The position numbers were made by a program, and so were the translations under genes. A DNA stretch of 7,169 nt from Methanosaeta sp. NSP1 (lineage in GTDB: Archaea > Halobacteriota > Methanosarcinia > Methanotrichales > Methanotrichaceae): NCBI GenBank assembly GCA_002256595.1, contig NOLC01000033.1:1-7169 (forward strand), in the 5' to 3' direction. The notes under the pieces are model-generated. The model was not told the DNA's origin. It saw only the letters and a list, made by a program, of their open reading frames with translations, and did not search any database. Every line of letters begins with the position of its first letter. Positions within the stretch are counted from its first letter, which is position 1. This document shows positions 1 through 5,833 of this stretch, one piece after another.

Positions 1-163
1 GGCTTTTAGCATCTCGTAGGCAGACTATTATATCTCGCTCATCCCATTGTATTCTAAGGCCAATGGCAGAGAGTGGTGTTCTAACCAAAAGCTTAATACG
101 TAAGGGATTTCTCGATATGTAATGGCATGCTGGCTCCTCTAGATCATATGGATAAGTCGTCTT
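1..163 (-). other. Unidentified open frame running off the left edge
   Basis: On the minus strand a frame of about 54 codons stays open from just after a TAA (164-166) to the left end of the window. Its translation has ordinary residue content, including a stretch reading RIKLLVRTPL and then RIQWDERDII, but I recognise no family. There is no ATG or GTG in frame. The only candidate start I noted is a TTG in the middle, without a convincing ribosome binding site. It could be the decayed 5' part of a gene lying to the left, or chance. Confidence 0.15.
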
Positions 164-224
164 TTAATTGCAACCACTGCGTTGGAATGCCGTCGTTGGA
201 GCAGAGAATAGAATCTAATTAATA

Positions 225-231
225 ATTATAT
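225..231 (+). promoter_or_regulatory. TATA box of the coiled-coil gene leader
   Basis: The sequence ATTATAT matches the archaeal TATA core and sits in an AT-rich patch after a run of non-coding sequence. With the usual TATA-to-start distance of about 25 bases, transcription would begin near 254. That would give a leader of roughly 145 bases before the ATG at 399, covering all the hairpins at 272-378. Assignment is by position and sequence only. Confidence 0.4.
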
Positions 232-271
232 CGCGACAGACATTGATCCAGGGAGCCCAAAGAGAGCATGT

Positions 272-378
272 AAAAAACCCCACAGGTATAGTGCAAAAGA
301 GAAGCACTTCGCCACCCAGGCGAAGGGTTCCCGGGTTTTTTGGCTCCAAAGCGGGGCCAAACCCCAGCCGATGGCTGG
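272..378 (+). promoter_or_regulatory. Structured 5' leader RNA, candidate cis-regulator
   Basis: Several strong pairings follow one another. Bases 272-280 (AAAAAACCC) are the exact reverse complement of 333-341 (GGGTTTTTT). Inside that, 307-313 (CTTCGCC) pairs perfectly with 319-325 around a 5-base loop. Next, 339-347 pairs with 353-361 (9 pairs, one G-U, loop AAAGC). Finally 364-369 (CCAGCC) pairs with 373-378 around loop GAT. The strong AGGAGG site at 382-387 and the ATG at 399 follow at once. Bases 339-341 are shared by two helices, so two mutually exclusive folds are possible, as in a regulatory switch. The six-T run 336-341 after the first hairpin could also be a termination point. I cannot match it to a named riboswitch class. 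Function is inference. Confidence 0.45.
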
Positions 379-381
379 AAC

Positions 382-387
382 AGGAGG
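382..387 (+). promoter_or_regulatory. Strong Shine-Dalgarno site fixing the ATG at 399
   Basis: AGGAGG, the full anti-16S match, lies 11 bases upstream of ATG 399 and directly after the last leader hairpin (364-378). It decides the start of the coiled-coil gene against the longer TTG reading from 243. A fold of the leader that reached into this site could block translation. Confidence 0.6.
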
Positions 388-398
388 ACAAACGGGGG

Positions 399-1259
399 AT
401 GCTGGCAGAACTGGAAGATAAGAGAGGCAAACTCAGACAGGAGTCCCTTGCCTTTAAGGACAGGCGCAGCCAATTGAATGCCGAGGCGAGCAAGTGGGCC
501 GCCAAGCGAAATGAGCTCAACAAGTCTACCAAAGAGCTGATCGACAAGGCCCAGGAGCTCAAGAAGCTGCGGGATGATAACAATAAAAATGTCGCCGAGT
601 CCAAGAAGTTCAGGGATGAGTACAACGAAAAGACCAACCAGCTCTATGCAGGGATAGATGATATCCGCAAGAAGTACAACCTCACCGGTGAGCGCTCCAT
701 CAGGGATCTGCGACGGGAGATAGATCATCTGGAGTTTCGGCAGCAAACCGAGGTTTTAACTCCGGATAAAGAGAAGCAACTGGTGGACAAGATCGCAGCC
801 TTGCATGCTGAGTTCAAGGGCAGAAGAGAGCAGTTGGAGAAGAATGAAGAGCTGCGCAAGCTCCTGGACGAGGCTCAGGCCCTGAGAGATCAGGCATCTA
901 CATACCACGACGAGGTCACCAAGTATGCCGAGCTGGCCCAGGAATATCACGATCAGATGATCGCCACCTTCAAGGAAGCCGATCAGACCCGCGCTGAGGC
1001 TGATGCTGCACATAAGGAATTCGTAAAGGCCCAGGAGGCCGCAGACGAGCAGCATAAGGAGTTCATCCGCACCCAGCGAGAGGTTCGCGACTTCGAGAAA
1101 GTCATTGTGGGACTGAAGAAGAAGAATCGGGATATAAAGGAAGATCGCGCCAAAGAGGTTGCCAAGCGCGAGGCAGAAGAGATCCTGACCCACTTCCGGC
1201 AGGGCGAAAAGCTGAATACCGCCGATCTATTGAGGCTGCAGCGCGCCGGCCTGGTTTGA
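399..1259 (+). CDS. Coiled-coil protein, archaeal, function unknown
   Basis: The 286-residue product is almost entirely charged helix: long stretches rich in Glu, Lys, Arg, Gln and Ala with heptad-like spacing and no signal peptide or membrane segment, so it should be cytosolic. A short non-coiled hinge lies around residues 92-103 (KKYNLTGERS), and the C-terminus ends in a short conserved-looking segment (TADLLRLQRAGLV). It resembles a methanogen and halophile family of coiled-coil proteins of about 290 residues, some mis-annotated as phosphoserine phosphatase. No phosphatase (DxDxT) motif is visible. The frame is open from a TTG at 243, but I chose ATG 399 because AGGAGG lies 11 bases before it, the upstream translation is Pro/Arg-rich and non-helical, and that DNA folds into hairpins. 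A scaffold or SMC-like bundle role is possible but unproven. Confidence 0.75.
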   Translation: MLAELEDKRGKLRQESLAFKDRRSQLNAEASKWAAKRNELNKSTKELIDKAQELKKLRDDNNKNVAESKKFRDEYNEKTNQLYAGIDDIRKKYNLTGERSIRDLRREIDHLEFRQQTEVLTPDKEKQLVDKIAALHAEFKGRREQLEKNEELRKLLDEAQALRDQASTYHDEVTKYAELAQEYHDQMIATFKEADQTRAEADAAHKEFVKAQEAADEQHKEFIRTQREVRDFEKVIVGLKKKNRDIKEDRAKEVAKREAEEILTHFRQGEKLNTADLLRLQRAGLV

Positions 1260-1282
1260 TTTGCTCTAAAATTCCAAATTGA

Positions 1283-1299
1283 GGGCAGGGATCCTGCCC
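1283..1299 (+). terminator. Hairpin terminator after the coiled-coil gene
   Basis: GGGCAGG (1283-1289) pairs perfectly with CCTGCCC (1293-1299) around loop GAT, 23 bases after the stop codon. It is followed by the T-rich stretch TTATCAGATTTTC. The T-run is weaker than in bacterial terminators, which is common for archaea, where the U-tract matters more than the hairpin. Confidence 0.5.
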
Positions 1300-1356
1300 C
1301 TTATCAGATTTTCATCAATCCTTCGGCACGTATCTATGGGACATTTTCTAGCGCCA

Positions 1357-1386
1357 GATCGGACCTAATTTTATAAAAAGAGTCCG
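1357..1386 (+). promoter_or_regulatory. TATA box flanked by an inverted repeat
   Basis: In the 234-base gap between the coiled-coil gene and cgi121, TTTATAAA (1370-1377) is the best TATA match. It is bracketed by CGGAC (1360-1364) and GTCCG (1382-1386), a perfect 5-base inverted repeat that could be an operator. Transcription would begin near 1400, giving cgi121 a leader of about 95 bases. A five-codon reading frame (ATG 1405 to TGA 1417-1419, MMLEK) lies in that leader and may be chance. The rest of the gap shows nothing else I can support apart from the terminator hairpin and the second promoter. Confidence 0.4.
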
Positions 1387-1466
1387 AAAACGATCGACAT
1401 AAGAATGATGCTGGAAAAATGACTGCTTAAGGGATCGGAATTCATGGCCGCCTCAAGACCGCAAGC

Positions 1467-1473
1467 TTTTAAA
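1467..1473 (+). promoter_or_regulatory. Proximal TATA-like box, leaderless cgi121 promoter
   Basis: TTTTAAA is centred 24-27 bases before the two adjacent ATG codons at 1494 and 1497. This is the spacing expected if transcription starts at the initiation codon itself. No ribosome binding site is visible between it and the ATG, which supports a leaderless mRNA. Confidence 0.4.
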
Positions 1474-1493
1474 CCTGCTCATCAGATCAGAAA

Positions 1494-2006
1494 ATGATGA
1501 ATGAGACTCGCCTGCTCTTCGGAAAACCGGTCGCTCAGGAGAGAGGCCAGTTGATCAAGGCGATAAGAGATCTGCAATCCAGGCACGGATTGATAGCCCA
1601 GGCTCTTGATGCCAGCCTGGTCGTCAGCGAGAGGCATATTCATTTTGCGGTGCAAAAGGCGCTCTCTGCCTTCTGCGAAGGCAGGAATATAGCCAATGAC
1701 GCCGGTGTGGAGATCATGCGTTATGCATCGGGAGAGAGGCAAATAGAGAGAGCCCTGGTCATGGGAATCTCAGATCGTACCCGGAGAATTGCTCTCATTT
1801 TGGCGAAGGCGGAAGGTCAAATGGGCTGGCCTGATGATTCAGAACTGTGCCAGATCATTGAGCCGGATGGATGCGGCTGCTCATTTGATCCAGAAGCCGT
1901 CAAAGATCTCTTTCATATCTCTTCCCAGGAGCTAGAGGCCGTGGGTGAGCAGAAGATGGAAGATCTGGTAATAGAAAGAGTGGCATTGGTAGACACATAC
2001 CGATAA
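1494..2006 (+). CDS. cgi121: KEOPS complex subunit Cgi121
   Basis: This 170-residue protein matches the Cgi121/TPRKB family. The N-terminal two-thirds contains the LDASLVVSERHIHFAVQKAL segment (about 38-57), and the family signature RYASGERQIERAL..GI lies at about 76-92. Cgi121 binds the kinase Bud32 and the tRNA 3' end within KEOPS, which places threonylcarbamoyl on A37 of ANN-decoding tRNAs (t6A) in the cytosol. The C-terminal third (CGCSFDPEAVKDLF and an acidic tail) is typical of archaeal members. Start: two tandem ATGs (1494, 1497) without a Shine-Dalgarno site but with a TATA-like box about 25 bases upstream, so translation is probably leaderless. No other KEOPS subunit (Kae1, Bud32, Pcc1) is in the window. 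The next gene follows 21 bases after the stop and is probably co-transcribed. Confidence 0.88.
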   Translation: MMNETRLLFGKPVAQERGQLIKAIRDLQSRHGLIAQALDASLVVSERHIHFAVQKALSAFCEGRNIANDAGVEIMRYASGERQIERALVMGISDRTRRIALILAKAEGQMGWPDDSELCQIIEPDGCGCSFDPEAVKDLFHISSQELEAVGEQKMEDLVIERVALVDTYR

Positions 2007-2027
2007 GAAGCAAGGAAGAGTTGGAGC

Positions 2028-2627
2028 ATGAAAGAAGAATTCTACACAGAGAAGCGTTGGCTCAACTGGATGAACAAGGTCAAGGAAAGCAACTTCCGTC
2101 TCTCCGAGGCGGAGGAAAAGAACTCCGGCGCCGTATTCATCTATATTATGGATGACGTGGTGCTGGCCTGTCTCAAGGTAATAGCTCGGGCGGAAAGAGA
2201 GATCCTAACCCCTGAAGAAGCCATAGCCGAGATCGGTGCCATCAGATCCATAGTCTTTGCCGAGCATGAGTCGCTGGGGGAGGATGCCGATCTGATGATC
2301 GAGTCGCTCAAGACCTCTCTTGCCGCAATATTTGTCTCCAGCCAGCGCTACATCACCGGGAGCTTCGACCGCGAGAGCAGCATGGATGAATTGATCTCCG
2401 GGGCTATTGAGGCGGAGAAGAAGGAGAATCTGGATCTGGCTTTCGATCTGCTCAGCCAGGTTGGAGCCAGGGTGATTGGGGGAGACAGCCTGCCAGATAT
2501 CGGCGATATACCCTACTGCATGACCGCTGAACTCATAGATGGAATCGATGCCATATCCGCAGCAATGCTGGGAGACGACAGCTACAAGGACGAGGATGGA
2601 TCAGATGATGCCGGCGATGGAGAATAG
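2028..2627 (+). CDS. DUF2150-type archaeal protein, function unknown
   Basis: The 199-residue protein begins with a conserved-looking segment (FYTEKRWLNWMNKVKESNF), followed by a helical core with DDVVLACLKVI (about 43-53). This is the pattern I recall for the euryarchaeal DUF2150 family, whose usual length is about 190-200. There is no signal peptide, membrane segment, metal motif or nucleotide-binding loop. The last 17 or so residues are strongly acidic (SYKDEDGSDDAGDGE), a feature often seen in proteins contacting basic partners, though that is only suggestive. It starts at ATG 2028, 21 bases after the cgi121 stop, with AGGAAG (2013-2018) upstream, so it is probably the second gene of a cgi121 operon. 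The pairing hints at a translation-related role, but I would not assign a function. Confidence 0.75.
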   Translation: MKEEFYTEKRWLNWMNKVKESNFRLSEAEEKNSGAVFIYIMDDVVLACLKVIARAEREILTPEEAIAEIGAIRSIVFAEHESLGEDADLMIESLKTSLAAIFVSSQRYITGSFDRESSMDELISGAIEAEKKENLDLAFDLLSQVGARVIGGDSLPDIGDIPYCMTAELIDGIDAISAAMLGDDSYKDEDGSDDAGDGE

Positions 2628-2696
2628 CCCGACTTAAGAACAGGATAAATGGGGATGGTTTGGCTCGAAATTAATTTTCCCTTCTATCCGTCTTTA

Positions 2697-2718
2697 CCCT
2701 CGATCCGAGGGGGATTTT
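2697..2718 (+). terminator. Hairpin in the convergent gap, probable terminator
   Basis: CCCTCG (2697-2702) pairs perfectly with CGAGGG (2706-2711) around loop ATC and is followed by GGATTTT (2712-2718). It lies between the stop of the DUF2150 gene (2627) and the stop of the methionine aminopeptidase gene (2731), which face each other, so it could serve both. On the plus strand, a T-rich and pyrimidine-rich patch at 2670-2685 may act first. Confidence 0.4.
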
Positions 2719-2730
2719 AGAGGCTCCGAC

Positions 2731-3609
2731 CTATCTGGTTATTACCTCGCATCCATCTTCTAATATCAAAACGGTGTGCTCGGCCTGAGAGACCAGAGCA
2801 CCCTCAGTCTCCCAGAGCACAGGGTATCTATGCACTGCTCCGCTGCGCAACAGCTGCATCAATGCATATTCGGCTCTGTCGCCTTTCAGCCATCTTCGGG
2901 CGAAGGGCAGGGTCCTGTATTTGTCCATGATCTCTTTCAGCAGAAGGCGCGCCGCAGGGAGGCGCACAGGCCGGGAGCCGGAGAGCCCGTAGATCTCATT
3001 GACCGGACCCTCGCTGATCCTGCCCGGGCCGTCGGTGGCAAAGGGCTCGATGGCTATCACATCGCCTGGCTTCAGAACTGTTCCCTTCTCCATGGCCCGG
3101 TTGGGTATGGCCGGATGGTCATGGGCCTGATACCTGGAGAGGCCGTGGCCGGTCAGATTATAAACCGGCCTGTAGCCGTAACCTGCTATGGTCTCCTCTA
3201 TGGTTTTGCCGATATCGGCTGTGTCAATACCCGGCCCGATCGTCTCCAATGCCGCATCCAATGCCGCCCGGGAGGCCTCTACCAGCTTATCATGGCCGCT
3301 CAGGTCAACAGTTATGGCCGCATCGGCGATATAGCCGTCCACATGCACACCTATGTCCAGCTTGACCATATTCTCCCCAAATGTGCTGGGGTCAGCGGGC
3401 GCCGGGGTGTAGTGAGCCGCAATTCGGTCCAGGGATATATTGCAGGGAAAGGCAGGCTGGCCGCCCTTGCTTTTGATGGCCTCTTCCACGAACTCGGCCA
3501 CATCCAGCAGCGATGCTCCCGTCTTTACCCTGGGCCCGGCCTGGGCCATGACCTGGGATAAAATCCGTCCCGCCGTCCTGTACTTCTCAATAATATCAGC
3601 ATCCATCAT
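2731..3609 (-). CDS. map: Methionine aminopeptidase, archaeal type II
   Basis: The product removes the initiator methionine from nascent proteins. The 292-residue protein has the pita-bread fold signature with all five metal ligands: Asp85 (KLDIGV), Asp96 (IADAA), His155 (TGHGL), Glu188 (IEPF) and Glu277 (SQAEHTV). A substrate-contacting His66 lies in AAHYTP. The stretch between Glu188 and Glu277 (about 195-255, including LPFARRWL) is the insertion that separates type II from type I enzymes. Length and spacing match archaeal enzymes of about 295 residues. Start: the frame opens at a GTG (3615), but ATG 3609 and ATG 3606 follow AGGGTG (3613-3618) at better spacing; I use 3609, and 3606 is equally possible. 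The gene begins 7 bases after the stop of the prolidase-like gene, and its ribosome site overlaps that stop. It is probably the last gene of the minus-strand operon. Confidence 0.93.
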   Translation of the reverse strand: MMDADIIEKYRTAGRILSQVMAQAGPRVKTGASLLDVAEFVEEAIKSKGGQPAFPCNISLDRIAAHYTPAPADPSTFGENMVKLDIGVHVDGYIADAAITVDLSGHDKLVEASRAALDAALETIGPGIDTADIGKTIEETIAGYGYRPVYNLTGHGLSRYQAHDHPAIPNRAMEKGTVLKPGDVIAIEPFATDGPGRISEGPVNEIYGLSGSRPVRLPAARLLLKEIMDKYRTLPFARRWLKGDRAEYALMQLLRSGAVHRYPVLWETEGALVSQAEHTVLILEDGCEVITR

Positions 3610-3616
3610 AAACACC

Positions 3617-4762
3617 CTAAACCACCAGCTTTCTCTGGAAACAAGTGAGGTTATGGCAGCCGGTCTTCTCCACCACCACCAGGTCCTCCAGTCTGACGCC
3701 TCCGATATCCGGATAATAAAGGCCCGGCTCCACTGTCACCACCTGACCGCACTCAAGAGCGCCTCCCGCCTCACCCAGAGACGGCCTCTCATGGACAGCC
3801 AGGCCCACCCCGTGACCGGTGGAGTGGGTAAAGCCACGGCCATCCCTCTCCGGATATCCCAGCTCCTGGAATACATCTGATACCTGCAAGTGAACCTCTG
3901 ATCCGGTTGCGCCCGCTCTCACCGCCTCGAGACCTGCCTCTTGAGCCGCCTGCACCGCCCGATACAGCTCCACAGCCTCTGAAGAGGCTTCTCCCTTGAG
4001 AACAGTGCGGGTCATATCGGCAAAGTACCTGCTGCTCTTGGATCGGGGAAAGATGTCGATAACGATGGGCGCATGGGCAGGCAGCGGGCCGGTCCCCCGG
4101 ACATGAGGATCTGCAGCCTGCCCGCCTCCGGCCACAATGGTGTCCACAGCCTCGCAGCCGTCCTCCAGCAGCGAGAGCTCTATGGCCCGGCGAACTCTCT
4201 CCGATGTAAGCGGCTCGTCCTGCCGGTAAAGCCGCTCGCCCCTTGCCTCGGAGCCGGCGATGAGACGAATGGCTCGGCGCATGGCCCTCTCGCATGCCCT
4301 CTGGGTGAGGGCGATGGCCTGCAGCTCCTCGGCACTCTTGATCTCTCTTTGCCGCGCCGCCGGGCTGTCCAGAATCTCGATCTGGAAATCCTGCTCCAGG
4401 TAGTGGTAGATTCCGGCAGGAAAACTGTAGGGCACCCCCAGCCTCCTGATAGAGCACTGGCGCAGAAATTCCGCCAGCACCTGGGCATAAGCCTCATCGG
4501 GCCTCATGCCGCTCTTGAGCTTGTCCGAGATATGAAACTCGGAGGTGCTCAGGCATCTGTCGGCGCAGGACTCCTTGCTGGCCCGGCCCAGCTCCATGGA
4601 TGAGACCAGAAGAGTGGTCTTCTCCGCTGCCAGCAGGGCGAACCTGTCCCCGGCCAGAAAGCGGGAGAGATAATACATATCTGCATCGCCGTAGCTCTCG
4701 CCTACATAGAGAAAGCAGTCCAGATGCTTCTGATCCAGAAAGGCTCGCATAATGCCCGGCAC
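3617..4762 (-). CDS. M24 family Xaa-Pro dipeptidase/aminopeptidase-like protein
   Basis: The 381-residue cytosolic metallopeptidase probably cleaves the bond before proline in di- or short peptides. It has two parts. An N-terminal creatinase/prolidase domain (about 1-135) begins with a segment like GESYGDADMYYLSRFL. The C-terminal M24 catalytic domain (about 145-375) shows all five metal ligands: Asp236 (VIDIFP), Asp249 (ADMTRT), His317 (HSTGHGVG), Glu345 (VEPGLYY) and Glu359 (VRLED), plus the supporting His324 (VHERPS). The enzyme therefore looks active. I chose GTG 4762, six bases after the GGGP synthase stop, because AGGT (4771-4774) is well placed. ATG 4750 is the alternative, four codons later. 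Dipeptidase and aminopeptidase specificities cannot be told apart from sequence alone. It sits directly before methionine aminopeptidase, a paralogue, so both may act on peptide N-termini or in recycling. Confidence 0.85.
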   Translation of the reverse strand: MPGIMRAFLDQKHLDCFLYVGESYGDADMYYLSRFLAGDRFALLAAEKTTLLVSSMELGRASKESCADRCLSTSEFHISDKLKSGMRPDEAYAQVLAEFLRQCSIRRLGVPYSFPAGIYHYLEQDFQIEILDSPAARQREIKSAEELQAIALTQRACERAMRRAIRLIAGSEARGERLYRQDEPLTSERVRRAIELSLLEDGCEAVDTIVAGGGQAADPHVRGTGPLPAHAPIVIDIFPRSKSSRYFADMTRTVLKGEASSEAVELYRAVQAAQEAGLEAVRAGATGSEVHLQVSDVFQELGYPERDGRGFTHSTGHGVGLAVHERPSLGEAGGALECGQVVTVEPGLYYPDIGGVRLEDLVVVEKTGCHNLTCFQRKLVV

Positions 4763-4768
4763 GAGAAA

Positions 4769-5524
4769 CTACCTGCGAATGGCGGAGGTGATCTGGGAGA
4801 CGAAGTCCAACACATTCTGGCTTTTCTCCACCGCGGTGCCGGTCACTATCAGGTCAGCCCCGGCGGCTGCCAGCTCTGCTGCGGCAGCGCCGTTCCTTAT
4901 GCCTCCGCCGACTATGAGCAGGACCTCTCCCAGGAGCCTCTTGACCAGGGAGACCATTGCCGCAGGCACCGGCGCATCGGCTCCCGAGCCGGCCTCCAGG
5001 TAGACCAGCCTCATGCCCATGAACTTGGCCGCCAGGGCATAGGCCGCAGCCAGCTCCGGCTTCTTTCGCGGTATCAGCCGGGCGTCTCCCACATACCCAA
5101 CCGTTCCGCCGGGCTCGATGATGATATAGGCCATGGGCAGAGGCTCCAGGCCGTAGCGCAAAACCAGAGGCGCTCCAAGGGCCTGGTTTTCGATTAAATA
5201 GGACGGCGAGCGGGAGTTGAGCAGGCTCATGAAAAAAACGGCATCTGCGTTCTCACATAGCCCTGCCACGCTGCTGGGAAAGAGTATCACCGGCAGATCG
5301 GTCTGCTCCTTGATCCTGGCCACGGTATCGTGGAGAAGGACTCCTGCCGCACCAACCGAGCCGCCTACCATGATGGCATCGGTGCCTCCCTCAGTTGCAG
5401 CGCGGGCCATAGCAGCCGCCTGGCTGGGACTCTGGGTGTCGGGATCGATCAGTGTGAGGTGCCCGGCCCCGCGGCCAGCAGCTTCTGCCAGCAGCAGCTC
5501 GACCCTGCCCCTCTCAAATGTCAT
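4769..5524 (-). CDS. Geranylgeranylglyceryl phosphate synthase (GGGPS)
   Basis: The enzyme joins geranylgeranyl diphosphate to sn-glycerol 1-phosphate, making the first ether bond of archaeal membrane lipids. The 251-residue product is a (beta/alpha)8 barrel of the PcrB/GGGPS family. HLTLIDPD (22-29) is the first strand with the Mg/diphosphate-binding Asp. Further motifs are MVGGS (52-56), LFPSS (81-85), YLEAGSGA (175-182), VGGGIR (205-210) and ADLIVTGTAVE (223-233). The last three form the phosphate-binding end of the barrel. Length fits the group II enzymes of methanogens. ATG 5522-5524 follows directly on the L40e stop (TAG then ATG, no gap), so it is translationally coupled with L40e. A weak AGGA sits further upstream inside the L40e coding end. 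No truncation or key-residue loss is seen. Confidence 0.93.
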   Translation of the reverse strand: MTFERGRVELLLAEAAGRGAGHLTLIDPDTQSPSQAAAMARAATEGGTDAIMVGGSVGAAGVLLHDTVARIKEQTDLPVILFPSSVAGLCENADAVFFMSLLNSRSPSYLIENQALGAPLVLRYGLEPLPMAYIIIEPGGTVGYVGDARLIPRKKPELAAAYALAAKFMGMRLVYLEAGSGADAPVPAAMVSLVKRLLGEVLLIVGGGIRNGAAAAELAAAGADLIVTGTAVEKSQNVLDFVSQITSAIRR

Positions 5525-5674
5525 CTATGCGGTCTTGTTTTCCTTGGATTTCATTCTCAGTCCATGGTAGCCGCACTTGCGGCAGCGGGTCGCTCTCACG
5601 GGATTTCTGGCGTTGCAGCGCATGCATATCTTGAGATTCAAGATTCTCTTTTCTGCTTCTGGAAATCTAGCCAT
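5525..5674 (-). CDS. rpl40e: Large-subunit ribosomal protein L40e
   Basis: This short gene encodes a 49-residue basic zinc-ribbon protein beginning [20 protein letters not shown]. Four cysteines (17, 20, 31, 34) in two CxxC pairs make the zinc site, and the rest is Arg/Lys-rich ([20 protein letters not shown]) for rRNA contact. Length and sequence match archaeal L40e (about 48-50 residues), the equivalent of the ubiquitin-fused eukaryotic protein but without ubiquitin. ATG 5674 is preceded by AGGCGAT (5681-5687) at suitable spacing. Its stop TAG touches the GGGP synthase ATG, so the two are coupled. The tRNA-Ser gene ends only 31 bases upstream, with no T-run between, so this gene may be transcribed from the tRNA promoter. 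Confidence 0.95.
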   Translation of the reverse strand: MARFPEAEKRILNLKICMRCNARNPVRATRCRKCGYHGLRMKSKENKTA

Positions 5675-5719
5675 AATTCTATCGCCTTTTTTTGTATTTG
5701 ATTAGCGCCGGGGTTGGGA

Positions 5720-5751
5720 TTTTCCTGGCGGTGCTATAGCGCCCCTGCCAT
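5720..5751 (-). other. T-loop intron of tRNA-Ser, relaxed bulge-helix-bulge
   Basis: A 32-base insertion splits the T-loop: TTGGGTTCAAA precedes it and TCCCAA follows, restoring a standard seven-base loop TTCAAAT. Around the junctions there is an outer T-stem (5 pairs), a short central helix TTC (5757-5755) with GAA (5724-5722), a 3' bulge AAT (5721-5719), a 5' bulge of A residues (5754-5751), and an inner stem TGGC (5750-5747) with GCCA (5729-5726). The A-runs at both ends leave the exact cut uncertain by a few bases while the mature product stays the same. Confidence 0.75.
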
Positions 5752-5802
5752 TTTGAACCCAAGCGTCCCTGGAAGGGACAACAGGTCTCGAGCCTGCCGC
5801 GT

Positions 5803-5833
5803 TTGAACTCCCGCGGCATCCTTTCCGCGGAAA
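5803..5833 (-). other. D-loop intron of tRNA-Ser, canonical bulge-helix-bulge
   Basis: The fold matches the archaeal splicing substrate closely. The outer helix is GCG with CGC. The central four-pair helix is GGAC (5839-5836) with GTTC (5808-5805), including one G-U. The three-base bulges are AAT (5835-5833) and AAA (5804-5802). The inner eight-pair helix TTCCGCGG/CCGCGGGA (one G-U) is closed by loop AAAGGATG. Cutting after the second base of each bulge removes 31 bases. Confidence 0.8.

Noticed and set aside
307..341. Simple intrinsic terminator of an upstream gene
   Set aside because: The hairpin and six-T run would fit, but no gene ends just upstream on the plus strand and further helices follow up to the ribosome site. 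A regulatory leader is more economical, though termination within it remains possible.
756..1193. Leu-rich minus-strand frame resembling a membrane protein
   Set aside because: It is the antisense of Glu/Lys/Gln-rich coiled-coil codons, which read as Leu, Phe and Ile on the other strand. No start signals support it.
1405..1419. Five-codon upstream peptide MMLEK
   Set aside because: It is too short to support, with no ribosome site. Such frames arise often by chance.
2776..3561. Long plus-strand open frame of 261 codons
   Set aside because: It lies opposite the methionine aminopeptidase gene, whose five metal ligands and family length are unmistakable. The plus-strand translation is Cys/His/Gln-rich without a recognisable domain.
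4073..4603. Plus-strand open frame of 176 codons, and a minus-strand frame at 3789-4457
   Set aside because: Both are shadows of the M24 peptidase gene caused by GC-biased codons. The translations are low-complexity and the peptidase frame keeps all catalytic residues.
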